Below are positions 8,052 through 17,700 of a DNA stretch of 61,726 bases, piece by piece. Where the stretch lies: contig NZ_SCNV01000051.1 of assembly GCF_005503145.1 (NCBI RefSeq), positions 1 to 61,726 on the forward strand, read 5' to 3'. Every line of letters starts with the position of its first letter. The first letter of the stretch is position 1. The stretch comes from Burkholderia sp. 4M9327F10. Its GTDB lineage: Bacteria; Pseudomonadota; Gammaproteobacteria; Burkholderiales; Burkholderiaceae. The notes beneath the pieces are model-generated. The model saw only the letters and a program-made list of their open reading frames with translations. It did no database searches and had not been told where the DNA came from. A program made the position numbers and the translations under genes.

Positions 8052-9551
8052 TCAGATCTGGCGGCGCAACTCGGCGGGCGGCACCTTCATGAGATGGCGG
8101 TACTTCGCCACCGTGCGCCGCGCCACCAGCACGCCCTGCTCGGCCAGCATGCGGGCGAGCGTCACGTCGGATAGCGGATCGCTGGTGTTTTCCGCCGCAA
8201 TCATTTCCTTGAGCAACGCGCGCACGGCCGCCGCCGAACAGGTGCCGCCGCTTTCGGTGCCGAGCTCGCGCGGGAAGAAGTGTTTGAATTCGAAAATGCC
8301 GCGCGGCGTGGCCATGTACTTGTTGCCCGTTGCACGGGAGATGGTGGATTCGTGCAGGCCCAGTTCCTCGGCGACATCGCGCAACACCATCGGCTTGAGC
8401 GCGATCTCGCCGTATTGGAAGAACGCCTTCTGATGCGCGACGATGCACTCGGCTACGCGCTGGATGGTATCGAAACGCTGTTGTGCGTTGCGGATCAGCC
8501 AGCGTGCCTCCTGCAGTTGCTGCGCGAGCGGCGAGCGGCTCGTGCCCACCGACTGCGCAAACAGCTCTGCGTACATGCGATGGATGCGGGCGCGCGGTTG
8601 CACGGCCGGGTTGATATTGACGGTCCATTTGTTGCGTACCTGGCGCACGATCACGTCCGGCACCACGTAGTTGTCTTCGGTACGGCCATAGGCGTTGCCC
8701 GGTTTAGGGTCGAGCTTGCGCACCAGCGCGCAGGCCACGCGCAGCTCTTCCACTGAGCACCCAATCTGCTTTTGCAGTTCCGCCTGCTCGCGGCGCGCGA
8801 GGCGTTCGAGGTGATGTTCGACGATCTGCAGTGCGACGTCGCGGCCCGGTATGTCGTCGGGCATCGCATGCAGTTGCAGCGCGAGACACTCGGACAGCGA
8901 GCGCGCGCCGAGACCCGGCCGGTCCAGCGACTGCACGAGGCGCAGCGCCACCAGCAATTCCTCTTCCGTCAGTGCGGGTTCGAGATCGACGATCGCAGCG
9001 AGGTCGGCCAGATCCTGCCGCAGATAACCGTCGTCATCGAGCGCCTCAACCACGAAGCGCGCCACCTCGCGGTCGCGATCATCGAGCCGGTAAAGCCGCA
9101 ATGCATCGTGCAACTGTTCACGCAGCGTGGGTTGGGCGCGGGCCCAGTCGGCCGGATCGCTGCCCTCGGAATCGCCGTTGTGGCGCGTCGCGCCGCGGCT
9201 AAACGATTCTCCGGAAAACTCGCCGGCGAAATCGGCAGGCGCATCTTCCGCGGCGACGCTCTCAACCGTATCGGCAGCGCCGCGCTCCGCCATCGTGTCA
9301 GGTTCGGCAGCAGCAAGTGTGACGGTGTCGCCGCCCATCGTGGCGGCCATCTCGTCGCCGCTGGAAGAAGTTGCGAGCGCAACGTCTTCAGTATCCGTCG
9401 AGTCGTATTCGAGGAACGGATTGGTGTCGAGCGCAGTACGCAACTCCTGCTGGAACTCGAGCGAAGACAATTGCAATAGCCGCACCGACTGCTGCAGACG
9501 CGGTGTCAGTGCGAGTGACTGCCTTGTGCGTAGTTCGATTGATGGCGGCAT
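8052..9551 (-). CDS. rpoN: RNA polymerase sigma-54 factor RpoN
   Basis: 499-aa alternative sigma factor. Region I is the glutamine/leucine-rich N-terminus (LTPRLQQSVRLLQLSSLEFQ), region II is acidic (residues about 60-130), then comes the core-binding domain, the HTH (LGLHESTISRATGNKYM), and the diagnostic RpoN box ARRTVAKYR near the C-terminus. The ATG at 9551 begins exactly at region I; the longer ORF start at 9875 is spurious. The usual genomic neighbours of the housekeeping rpoN (lptB upstream, hpf and ptsN downstream) are absent, so this may be a second copy of the RpoN2 type. It drives -24/-12 promoters with enhancer-binding proteins, none of which is encoded here. Confidence 0.95.
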   Translation of the reverse strand: MPPSIELRTRQSLALTPRLQQSVRLLQLSSLEFQQELRTALDTNPFLEYDSTDTEDVALATSSSGDEMAATMGGDTVTLAAAEPDTMAERGAADTVESVAAEDAPADFAGEFSGESFSRGATRHNGDSEGSDPADWARAQPTLREQLHDALRLYRLDDRDREVARFVVEALDDDGYLRQDLADLAAIVDLEPALTEEELLVALRLVQSLDRPGLGARSLSECLALQLHAMPDDIPGRDVALQIVEHHLERLARREQAELQKQIGCSVEELRVACALVRKLDPKPGNAYGRTEDNYVVPDVIVRQVRNKWTVNINPAVQPRARIHRMYAELFAQSVGTSRSPLAQQLQEARWLIRNAQQRFDTIQRVAECIVAHQKAFFQYGEIALKPMVLRDVAEELGLHESTISRATGNKYMATPRGIFEFKHFFPRELGTESGGTCSAAAVRALLKEMIAAENTSDPLSDVTLARMLAEQGVLVARRTVAKYRHLMKVPPAELRRQI

Positions 9552-9906
9552 TGTCGTGAGGTCCTGTGAATAGTTCGAAAAGACGTGTTGCCTATCCAGA
9601 GCAACTGCCGTACCAGTTCTCGCAACGTGCTGTTTTTTCTGAGTTTTAGTTTTTCCGCGTGCACCTGGCGAGGCTGATCGCGGGCCATTTTTTACAACAG
9701 GCAGGAAAAATGCGCAGGTGCTTTGTGGTATCGGCCGGGTCACGCCGAAGGCCATGCGCCAAGGGGCGAATTCCCGCGCTACATGAGGGCTGGCGCGATT
9801 CGATTCAGCGTCCTGCGAAGTCGGGAACGCCGCTTGCGAACAGGCGTTGTGGATGGATCGAGGTGACAAAACCACATCCCCCTCTCAACAACACGAAGGA
9901 GCATTG

Positions 9907-10245
9907 ATGAAGACCCTCCCTATTCTCAAGGCAGCCGGTGCTATCGCTTGTGTCGCTTTCGCCCTGAACGCGACCGCCCAAACCAGTAGCTCCGCCCCCT
10001 CGGCCAGCTCGGAAACAGTAGGCCAGCACATCGACGACGGCACGATCACGACCAAGGTGAAAGCCGGTCTGCTCGGCGCGAATAATGTGAAGTCCACCCA
10101 TATTCACGTGAAGACCCGCAAGGGCGTGGTGTGGCTCACCGGCACTGTGCCGAGCGCCGATGACAAGGCAGCCGCCGAGCAGGTCACACAAAACGTGGAC
10201 GGCGTGCAAAGCGTCAAGAACCGCCTGAAGGTGGTGGCCGAGTAA
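9907..10245 (+). CDS. Periplasmic BON-domain protein
   Basis: 112-aa exported protein with a signal peptide (residues 1-24, cleavage after NATAQ) and one BON domain from about residue 38 (DGTITTKVKAGLLG... GVVWLTGTVPSADDKAAAEQ... GVQSVKNRLKV). BON domains bind phospholipid and support envelope stability, as in OsmY. An AAGGAG ribosome site precedes the ATG by 5 nt. It is divergent from rpoN and probably stress-induced, judging only from the family. Confidence 0.9.
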   Translation: MKTLPILKAAGAIACVAFALNATAQTSSSAPSASSETVGQHIDDGTITTKVKAGLLGANNVKSTHIHVKTRKGVVWLTGTVPSADDKAAAEQVTQNVDGVQSVKNRLKVVAE

Positions 10246-10343
10246 GCCGCGAGCTACGGCGCGAACTGCAGCGCCGCAGTACAGCGGCCAGCCTCGCGCC
10301 TCGCGCAGCGCGGACATCGGCGGTTTGCCGGTCTCCGCATGAA

Positions 10344-10377
10344 CAAGGGGCCGTCCGCATCGCGGGACGGCCCCTTG
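10344..10377. terminator. Strong hairpin between BON gene and convergent PA2169-type gene
   Basis: 13-bp perfect stem CAAGGGGCCGTCC / GGACGGCCCCTTG with an 8-nt loop. It is flanked by short T-rich sequence on one side only (TGTGTTTG). Its place between two convergent genes suggests a bidirectional terminator. Confidence 0.6.
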
Positions 10378-10432
10378 TGTTTGGGCGTGAGTGCCGGTCG
10401 GGCCGGGTTAGCGCGTCTGGTTAGCGCGCGGG

Positions 10433-10885
10433 TTAGCGCTTCGCCACCGCGAACTGATCGCGCAGGTCGCGAATCCGATCGTGGTTCTGCAAGACGCCTT
10501 GAAATTGCTGCTCGACCACGATACGTACATCGGCCGGCAGGTCCTTCTCCAGCGCGTCGTGATAGCGCTTCTTGGCGACGTCCTCACCTTTTTCGCAATC
10601 GGCGAGGATGTCGTACTCGGTGCGCCCCGCCACAGCCGACTTCACGTCGGTCCAGCCGCGATGCAGCGCGCCCGCTACCGTGCCCCCTCTCTCAGGCTTG
10701 CCGCCCAGTCGCTGCACCAGGTCCTGCAGTTCACGCGCGCCACGCGAGCAGTCGTCGGCCCGCGACACGAACAGCGACTTGAGCTGTGCGTCGTGCGAGT
10801 CTTCGGCGGCCTTGCGAAAGCCACGCTCACCATCTTTCGACGTTTCAACCAGATCGTTCAATACAGCGGTCACGTTGGTAGACAT
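10433..10885 (-). CDS. PA2169-family four-helix-bundle protein (DUF2383)
   Basis: 150-aa protein that is almost entirely helical and charged, with the ferritin-like pattern of the PA2169/DUF2383 family (LNDLVETSKDGERGFRKAA at the start, then DCEKGEDVAKKRYHDAL near residue 105). The biochemical role is not established; members appear among stress-induced proteins. The ATG at 10885 follows a GGAGG site (on the minus strand, CCGGAGGAATGC). It is convergent with the BON gene and shares its terminator. Confidence 0.85.
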   Translation of the reverse strand: MSTNVTAVLNDLVETSKDGERGFRKAAEDSHDAQLKSLFVSRADDCSRGARELQDLVQRLGGKPERGGTVAGALHRGWTDVKSAVAGRTEYDILADCEKGEDVAKKRYHDALEKDLPADVRIVVEQQFQGVLQNHDRIRDLRDQFAVAKR

Positions 10886-11128
10886 TGCATTCCTCCGGTT
10901 TTCATGGTCCATCCAGTCCGCTGCCTGGAGCGGCAGCGGGCGCCTTCCGGTCCCGCATGCCGCGTGCCCGGCGTCGGCTTGAGCGCGGCCAATGAGCCAA
11001 TGGGCCAATGCGCAGATGACATGCCATGGAGGTTGCGCGAAGCACCCTGCTGGTTCAACGCCGTCATGCGTTTCGGTCTGCGCGTGCTACCCTTTCGCAG
11101 CATCGCCACCCGCTTCCGGAGGAACACC

Positions 11129-11803
11129 ATGCGCATTGAAACCGCCTTTCTGTTCGACCTCGACGGCACGCTGGTCGACAGCGTCTATCAGCACGTCCTC
11201 GCCTGGAAGCAGGCTCTCGATCAGGAGGGAATCGAACTGTCGGTATGGCGCATCCATCGCAAGATCGGCATGAGCGGCGGCCTGTTTACTCACCAGTTGC
11301 TGCGCGAAACGCGCAGCGAGATGAGCGCCGAGCGTATCGAGCGTTTACGGCAAGCCCATGCCGAAGCGTATCGCGGCCTCGGCGGCCAGGTGCGGCCTTT
11401 GCCCGGTGCGCGCGAACTGCTCGCGGCGCTGACCGAAAGCGGCACGCGCTGGGCCATTGCGACGAGTGGCCGGATGGAGACAGCCGCCGTGAATCTGGCC
11501 GCGCTCGGTGTCGATCCCGAGAAAACGGTGGTCGTCACACGCGACGCCGTCAAATATGCCAAGCCCGACCCCGATCTGTTCATCGCGGCGGCCCACCGGC
11601 TGGGGGTGCCGATCGAGCAGAGCGTGGTGGTCGGCGACAGCATCTGGGACATGCTCGCTGCGCAGCGCTGCCGCGCGCTGGGGGTGGGTTTGCTATCGGG
11701 CGGCTACGGTCAGGATGAGCTCGAGCGCGCAGGCGCGCTGCGCGTGTATGAAGACCCGGACGATTTGCTGCTGCATCTCGATGAGGTGGCCGCACGGCCC
11801 TGA
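11129..11803 (+). CDS. HAD-superfamily hydrolase (subfamily IA phosphatase-like)
   Basis: 224-aa cytoplasmic phosphohydrolase. Motif I is FLFDLDGTLVDS with nucleophile Asp10 and Asp12; motif II is ATSGRMET; motif III/IV is KYAKPDPDLF and VVGDSIWDMLAA. A helical cap follows motif I, as in phosphoglycolate phosphatase or beta-phosphoglucomutase relatives. The ATG at 11129 has a GGAGG site 7 nt upstream. The physiological substrate cannot be read from the sequence. Confidence 0.88.
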   Translation: MRIETAFLFDLDGTLVDSVYQHVLAWKQALDQEGIELSVWRIHRKIGMSGGLFTHQLLRETRSEMSAERIERLRQAHAEAYRGLGGQVRPLPGARELLAALTESGTRWAIATSGRMETAAVNLAALGVDPEKTVVVTRDAVKYAKPDPDLFIAAAHRLGVPIEQSVVVGDSIWDMLAAQRCRALGVGLLSGGYGQDELERAGALRVYEDPDDLLLHLDEVAARP

Positions 11804-11831
11804 ACCTGGCCCTGAACCTGGTCCTGACCTT
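11796..11831. repeat. Three 12-bp repeats at the end of the HAD gene
   Basis: GGCCCTGAACCT twice, then GGTCCTGACCTT. The first unit contains the HAD stop codon. It is a small slippage product with no visible function. Confidence 0.7.
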
Positions 11832-11931
11832 GACAATGAGCCTCGCGCTGTAACGGGCGCATCCGGCCGAATCGCCCAGGCGGCGCGTGCAGCCTTCGCG
11901 CCGGGCGCCCCCGGCAACTCACACGCCCTTT

Positions 11932-12477
11932 CTACCACGGGCTACACGGAGCGATGACGACGATTGCGATCTCGGTGGCGATCAGCCCGAGGATGAACAT
12001 CGAGCTGGACAGCGCGCAGATGCGCGCAAGAAACCAGTCGCGCTCGGCGCGCGTGCCCCTGAGCGCCGACGGAAACCTCCATGGAATGCGCGCGGTACGC
12101 CACAGATTGCGCCATGCCATGAGCGTGCCGAAAGCGCCGAAGAGCAGACAGAGCAGACTGGCAAGCGCCACGGTCAGCGGGGTCCACGGCATGGCATGGA
12201 CGACGAATAGCGGAGCGCCCACCACGCAACGCTCGCTCAACATCATCTCCGCGATGGCCACCTGAGCCAGCCAGGCAAGCGGCGCCACCAGCAATGCGAT
12301 CAGGAGCTGCGGCGCGCCGATTGTCCCGGCCGCAGCCTGCTCCAGGCTCATGAGCTGTTGACGCTCCTGCGGCGCGGCTGCCGGCTCGCGCGCGAGGTCA
12401 TGACTGGCCGGGCTCCGAGTGCCGGCACCGGAGTCGTGGCGCGGGTGGGCGCGCGAATTGATGCGATCCGCGGTCAT
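11932..12477 (-). CDS. Small inner-membrane protein of unknown function
   Basis: 181-aa protein. The first 50 residues are polar; then come three clear hydrophobic segments: LLIALLVAPLAWLAQVAIA (about 58-76), PLTVALASLLCLLFGAFGTLMAW (about 98-121) and a C-terminal MFILGLIATEIAIVVIA (about 160-177). No catalytic motif is recognised. A GGAA stretch 7 nt before the ATG at 12477 supports the start, although Met43 is a possible shorter start. Not recognised beyond conserved membrane protein; divergent from the FUSC-like gene. Confidence 0.65.
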   Translation of the reverse strand: MTADRINSRAHPRHDSGAGTRSPASHDLAREPAAAPQERQQLMSLEQAAAGTIGAPQLLIALLVAPLAWLAQVAIAEMMLSERCVVGAPLFVVHAMPWTPLTVALASLLCLLFGAFGTLMAWRNLWRTARIPWRFPSALRGTRAERDWFLARICALSSSMFILGLIATEIAIVVIAPCSPW

Positions 12478-12610
12478 GCTGATTCCGATAAAAATCCTGG
12501 GTGTTCAGTGGCATCGCTCACACCAGCGTGGCCGTGAGCGGACCCCGTGACGCCGCGGCCGCGGTGCGTTCGAAGCGGGCTAAATTGCGATCGAAAGCAG
12601 CGGCCGGTCG

Positions 12611-12635
12611 TTCTTGCTGTGCGGTGCAGCAAGAA
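12611..12635. repeat. Perfect 9-bp inverted repeat in the 12478-12913 spacer
   Basis: TTCTTGCTG - 7 nt - CAGCAAGAA in a 436-bp divergent intergenic region. There is no T-tract, so it is not an obvious terminator; it may be an operator. I see no gene elsewhere in this spacer. Confidence 0.5.
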
Positions 12636-12913
12636 ACGGGCCGAATTCGCAAAAGATGGAAAAACGCGCTGGCGCAAGGCCGCGCGGTGCCGTTCGCCGA
12701 CGCACGAGGCAACCCGCGCGCAAGAATTGCAATCGCCGGGACGTTTTTTACGCGCCTCGCGTCATGCTCGCCCGGCACCGCAAGGCCTGCGGCGCACTCC
12801 CGGCGCCAAGGCGTCACAGCGGCCTAACCGGCAGCGAGCCGGCAGCGAACTGATAGCGAGTCTATAGAATAGGCAGCTTCGCAGAACGTCCCCGTGGAAT
12901 ACACCCCAAGCCT

Positions 12914-13474
12914 ATGACGGAATCCTCTCAGACCCGGCGAGCCGAGCGGGTAAGTGCCGCGAACTCGCTATTCGCGTTCCTCAAGACACTGCCGTTCTCC
13001 GACCGGTTAATCGAGGGTTGCATCATGGCCCTGCAGGCGGTCATGGGCGCGAGCATCGCTTTTACGCTCGCCCGCGAACTGCACGCCGAGCAGCCGTTCT
13101 GGGCGGCTATCACCGCGATTGCGGTGAGCCAGCATAGCTATGTCGATACGCGCAACCTGTCGCGCGACCAGTTCATAGGCGCGATGGTCGGCGGTGTGTG
13201 CGGTCTCGCCGGCGCGGTGCTGGGCGACGGATATTTCGTGGCGTATATGGTGACGGTCGGCGCGGCGATCATCCTGTGCTGGTGCGCGAATATCGGCAGC
13301 GCGGCGCGGCTGGGCGGCATCACCGCGACGATCATGTTGCTGGTGCCGCGCATTGGACCGGCGTGGGAAGTCGCGCTGATCCGCCTCGGCGAAGTGACGC
13401 TCGGCACTATCAGCGCGTTGCTGGTGTGCTGGATCATTAGCGCTATCGAGAAGCGCTGGTTCCGCAAAACCTGA
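12914..13474 (+). CDS. FUSC-like (aromatic acid exporter-type) membrane protein
   Basis: 186-aa membrane protein with five or six hydrophobic segments beginning at LQAVMGASIAFTLARELH. The pattern FWAAITAIAVSQ... RDQFIGAMVGGVCGLAGAVLG matches the N-terminal half of fusaric-acid-resistance/aromatic-acid-exporter (FUSC) proteins, but the large cytosolic part of the full-length exporters is missing. Short stand-alone members are common. The transported substrate is unknown. Confidence 0.75.
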   Translation: MTESSQTRRAERVSAANSLFAFLKTLPFSDRLIEGCIMALQAVMGASIAFTLARELHAEQPFWAAITAIAVSQHSYVDTRNLSRDQFIGAMVGGVCGLAGAVLGDGYFVAYMVTVGAAIILCWCANIGSAARLGGITATIMLLVPRIGPAWEVALIRLGEVTLGTISALLVCWIISAIEKRWFRKT

Positions 13475-13499
13475 ACGGCGCAGGGCGCGGGTGCGGTGC

Positions 13500-13510
13500 G
13501 GGGGGGGGGG
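13500..13510. repeat. G11 homopolymer tract
   Basis: Eleven consecutive guanines in the spacer between the FUSC-like gene and the aldo/keto reductase. It is 25 bp after the FUSC stop and 55 bp before the convergent reductase stop, so it cannot phase-vary a coding frame as placed. Confidence 0.8.
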
Positions 13511-13564
13511 CAAGTTACCCAGCAGCTTCCTGCTCCCGCCCCGTGCCGCAAACAAAATGCCCGT

Positions 13565-14620
13565 TTACTTCAACAGGCTGTGGCGGCACTCCCTGACCTG
13601 CGTCCGGCGCGGCTCGCCCTGACGCTCCAGCATCCACCCCGGATACTCGGACGGCAAGGTGCTGACGGCATCGAGCCTGGCCAGTTCGTCGGCGCTCAAT
13701 TCCACCTTGGTCGCCGCGATATTGTCGTCAAGCTGCTCGACTTTCTTCGCGCCGACAATCACCGTCGTCACCGCCCGCTGATGCAGCAGCCACGCGAGCG
13801 CGATCTGCGCCACCGATACGCCTTTTGCCTCGGCGATGCCGCGCATTGCATCGATGCAATCGTAGGCGCGGTCGCGATCCACAGGCGGAAAATCGAACGT
13901 GTTGCGGCGGCTGCCGGCCTCGCCCTGCTGCTCGCGGCCATACTTGCCGCTTAGCAGGCCGCCAGCCAGCGGACTCCAGACCATCAGCCCGAGTCCTTCG
14001 CTGTGCAGCATCGGCACCAGTTCGCGCTCCAGGTCGCGGCCCGCCAGCGTGTAATACGCCTGCAGCGACTCGAAGCGCGCGCGGCCAAGCCGGTCTGCAA
14101 TCCCGAGCGCCTTGACGATCTGCCAGGCGGCCCAGTTCGACACGCCGACATAGCGTACGTGTCCGTGCTGCACCAGCGTGTCGAGTGCACGCACCGTCTC
14201 TTCGATCGGCGTGGCCGGATCGAAGCCGTGGATCTGGTACAGGTCGATGTGATCGAGTTGCAGGCGCTTGAGGCTCGCCTTGATGCCGTCCATGATGTGG
14301 TAGCGCGAGGCGCCGCGCGTATTGGCCGATTCCGCCGTGGCGCCGAAGACCTTGGTGGCCACCACCACCTGGTCGCGCGGCACCTTCAGGTTTCTCAGCG
14401 CAGCGCCGGTGATCTGCTCGGACAGACCTTGCGCGTAGACATCGGCGGTATCGATGAAGTTGATGCCGGCGTCGAGCGCCCGGCCGACGAGCCGTTCGGC
14501 GTCGGCCTGCTGCAGATCGCCGATCTGCCGCCAGATGCCTTCGCCGCCGCCGAAGGTCATCGTGCCAAGACAGAGTTCGGAAACAAACAGGCCGGTGCGG
14601 CCTAGCTGGTTATAGCGCAT
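13565..14620 (-). CDS. Aldo/keto reductase
   Basis: 351-aa NADP(H)-dependent (beta/alpha)8-barrel oxidoreductase. The catalytic tetrad is visible as Asp57 and Tyr62 (FIDTADVYAQG), Lys90 (VVVATKVFG) and His131 (LYQIHGFD). The C-terminal cofactor-binding segment (TTVIVGAKKVEQLDDNIAA) is present. It belongs to the YajO/Tas-like branch of AKRs. The ATG at 14620 begins with the family-typical MRYNQLGRTGL; longer starts are not supported. The physiological carbonyl substrate is unknown. Confidence 0.9.
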   Translation of the reverse strand: MRYNQLGRTGLFVSELCLGTMTFGGGEGIWRQIGDLQQADAERLVGRALDAGINFIDTADVYAQGLSEQITGAALRNLKVPRDQVVVATKVFGATAESANTRGASRYHIMDGIKASLKRLQLDHIDLYQIHGFDPATPIEETVRALDTLVQHGHVRYVGVSNWAAWQIVKALGIADRLGRARFESLQAYYTLAGRDLERELVPMLHSEGLGLMVWSPLAGGLLSGKYGREQQGEAGSRRNTFDFPPVDRDRAYDCIDAMRGIAEAKGVSVAQIALAWLLHQRAVTTVIVGAKKVEQLDDNIAATKVELSADELARLDAVSTLPSEYPGWMLERQGEPRRTQVRECRHSLLK

Positions 14621-14780
14621 CGTTGAGACTCCGGCTGGGTGAGGAATCCAATCAGGATACTGCACGGGGCAAAATCGAGCAGACGCGGCGCCACGGTGCG
14701 AAGCGTGGCGCGCGCTACAAAAACCTGCGAGACTTGCTCTTTGGCTACTCACCGGCGCGGCGCCTGCCGCCCCTCTGGAT

Positions 14781-17700
14781 ATGGCCCGTCGCGCCCCCAT
14801 CTACGCCAGCATGACTCCCGCCTCTGCCTCTTCCACGACAGGCGTGCTGGACAGTTTTCACCCGGCGGTCGCCGGCTGGTTCCTGAAAACGTTTCCCGCT
14901 CCGACCGAAGCCCAGCTAGCCGCGTGGCCGTTTATCCGCAGCGGCCACCCGACGCTGGTCGCCGCGCCCACCGGCTCCGGCAAAACGCTCACGGCGTTTC
15001 TCTCGGCGCTCGACGAACTCGTCCAGCAAGGCCTCGCCAATAACGGTGTGCTGCCGGACGAAACGCTGGTGGTCTACGTCTCGCCGCTCAAGGCGCTGTC
15101 GAACGATATCCGTCTGAACCTGCAACGGCCGCTCGAAGGCATCGCAGCCGAACTGGCGCAACGCGGCCTCGCGCCGCTCGAAATCCGCACAGCCGTGCGA
15201 ACCGGCGACACCACCCAGCAGGAGCGCAATGCGCTGCGCAAGCAGGCGCCGCATATTCTCGTGACCACGCCCGAGTCGCTTTATGTGCTGCTCGGCTCGG
15301 ACTCGGGCCGCCGCATGCTGGCGACCACCCGCACGGTGATCGTCGACGAAATCCATGCGCTGGCCGGCAGCAAGCGCGGCAGCCATCTGGCACTCAGTCT
15401 CGAACGGCTCGACGCGCTATGCGGCCGGCGCCTGCCGCGGATCGGCCTGTCGGCGACGCAAAAGCCGATTGGCGCGGTCGCGCGTTTTCTGGTGGGTGGC
15501 GCAAGCGTCAGTAGTGCGGAACCCGCGGACTGCGCGATCGTCGATGTGGGTCATGTACGCGCCCGCGATCTCGCGCTGGAGATTCCGCCGGTGCCGCTCG
15601 AAGCGGTGATGGCCAATGAAGTCTGGGAACTGGTCTATAACCGGCTCGCCGAACTGATTGCGCAGCACCGCACCACGCTGATCTTCGTCAACACGCGCCG
15701 CATGGCAGAGCGCGCGGCGCGTCATCTGACCGAGCGCCTGGGCAAGGAAGCGGTCGCGGCGCATCACGGCAGTCTCGCCAAAGAGCATCGCTTCGATGCC
15801 GAGCAGCGGCTCAAACGCGGCGAATTGCGCGTGCTGATTGCGACGGCCTCGCTGGAGCTCGGTATCGATATCGGCGATGTCGATCTGGTCTGCCAGATGG
15901 GTTCGCCACGCGCAATCGCGCCATTCCTGCAACGTGTCGGACGCTCCGGGCACCACGTGGGAGGCATGCCGAAGGGGCGCCTCTTCCCCGCCTCGCGCGA
16001 CGACCTGATCGAATGCGCCGCCCTGCTCGATTGCGTGCGACGCGGCGAACTCGACGCGCTGCAGATTCCGCGTGCGCCGCTCGACGTGCTGGCCCAGCAG
16101 ATTGTCGCGGAAGTCTCGAGCGCCGAATGGAGCGAAGATGCGCTGTTCGATCTGATGCGGCAAGCGGCTCCCTACGCCGAGCTGCCCCGCGAGCAATACG
16201 ACGCCGTGCTGCGGATGCTCGCGGAAGGCTATACCAGCCGTCACGGTCCGCGCGGCGCGTATCTGCATCGCGACGCGGTGAGCGGCACGCTGCGCGGCCG
16301 GCGCGGCGGCAAGCTGGTCGCGGTGACGTCGGGCGGCACGATTCCCGAGAACGCCGACTACGCGGTGATCCTCGAACCGCAAGCGGTAAATATCGGCACG
16401 GTGAACGAGGATTTTGCCGTCGAGAGTCTGGCGGGCGACGTGTTTCAGCTTGGCAACGCCTCATACCGGATCCTGCGGGTGGAGGCCGGCCGCGTGCGGG
16501 TGGAGGACGCACAGGGGCAGCCGCCCAATATCCCGTTCTGGCTCGGCGAGGCGCCGGGGCGCAGTGATGAACTGTCGTTCGGCGTGGCGCGCCTGCGAAC
16601 GCAGATCGAGCAGTTGTTGAGTGACGAGGGGCCGCCGCCGAAAAACGCGGCCGCGGCACGCGACGTTGCAGACGCAACCGTGTCCGCTGCCGTCGCTGCG
16701 CCACGCCGTGCTGTGCGGCGCCAACGCGAACTCGCCGTCGTCGATTCGTCCGCGGCTTTCGATGGCGCGCATGACGAACGTGGCGAACGTGGCGAACGTG
16801 CCGCCGGCGCACTCGCCGCTACGCAGCCCTTGTACACCTCCCGGCTCGAACGCGCGGTCGACTGGCTCACCGGCACGCTCGGTCTCGACGAGCCCGCCGC
16901 GCGCCAGATCGTCGACTACCTCGCGCGTACGCGCGCCGCGCTCGGTGCACTGCCGACGCAAAACACACTGGTGATGGAGCGCTTCTTCGACGAATCGGGC
17001 GGCACGCAACTGGTGATCCATGCGCCCTTCGGCAGCCGCCTGAATCGCGCCTGGGGCCTCGCGCTGCGCAAGCGCTTTTGCCGCACCTTCAATTTCGAAC
17101 TGCAGGCCGCTGCCACCGAAGACGCCATCATCCTCTCGCTGACCGGCAGCCACAGCTTCGCGCTCGATGAAGTCTGGCGCTACCTGCACTCGAACACGGC
17201 CGAGCATCTGCTGATCCAGGCGCTGCTCGACGCGCCGCTGTTCGGCGTGCGCTGGCGCTGGAACGCCACCACCTCGCTCGCCCTGCCGCGCTATAGCGGC
17301 GGCCGCAAAACGGCGCCGCAACTGCAACGCATGCGCAGCGAAGACCTGCTGGCGGCCGTGTTCCCCGACCAGGTCGCGTGCCTGGAGAACATCGTCGGCG
17401 AGCGCGAACTGCCGCATCATCCCTTAGTGGACCAGACTATCGACGACTGCCTGCACGAAGCCATGGACACCGAAGGCTGGCTAGGCCTGCTGCGCCGGAT
17501 CGAGCAGGCGGAGGTCAAGCTGGTCACGCGCGAGTTGCCGGCACCCTCACCGCTTGCAGCCGAAATCCTCACCGCCAAACCCTACGCCTATCTCGACGAC
17601 GCGCCGATCGAAGAGCGCCGCACTCAGGCCGTGCTCAACCGGCGCTGGTCCGATCCCGCTTCCGCGGACGACCTTGGCGCACTGGACGCCGACGCCATTG

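Noticed and set aside
9661..9690. TGGC...GC element near 9668 as a sigma-54 promoter
   Set aside because: The distance between GG and GC is one base too long and the -12 element is poor.
13500..13510. G11 tract as a phase-variation switch
   Set aside because: It lies between two convergent gene ends, not in a coding frame or promoter.
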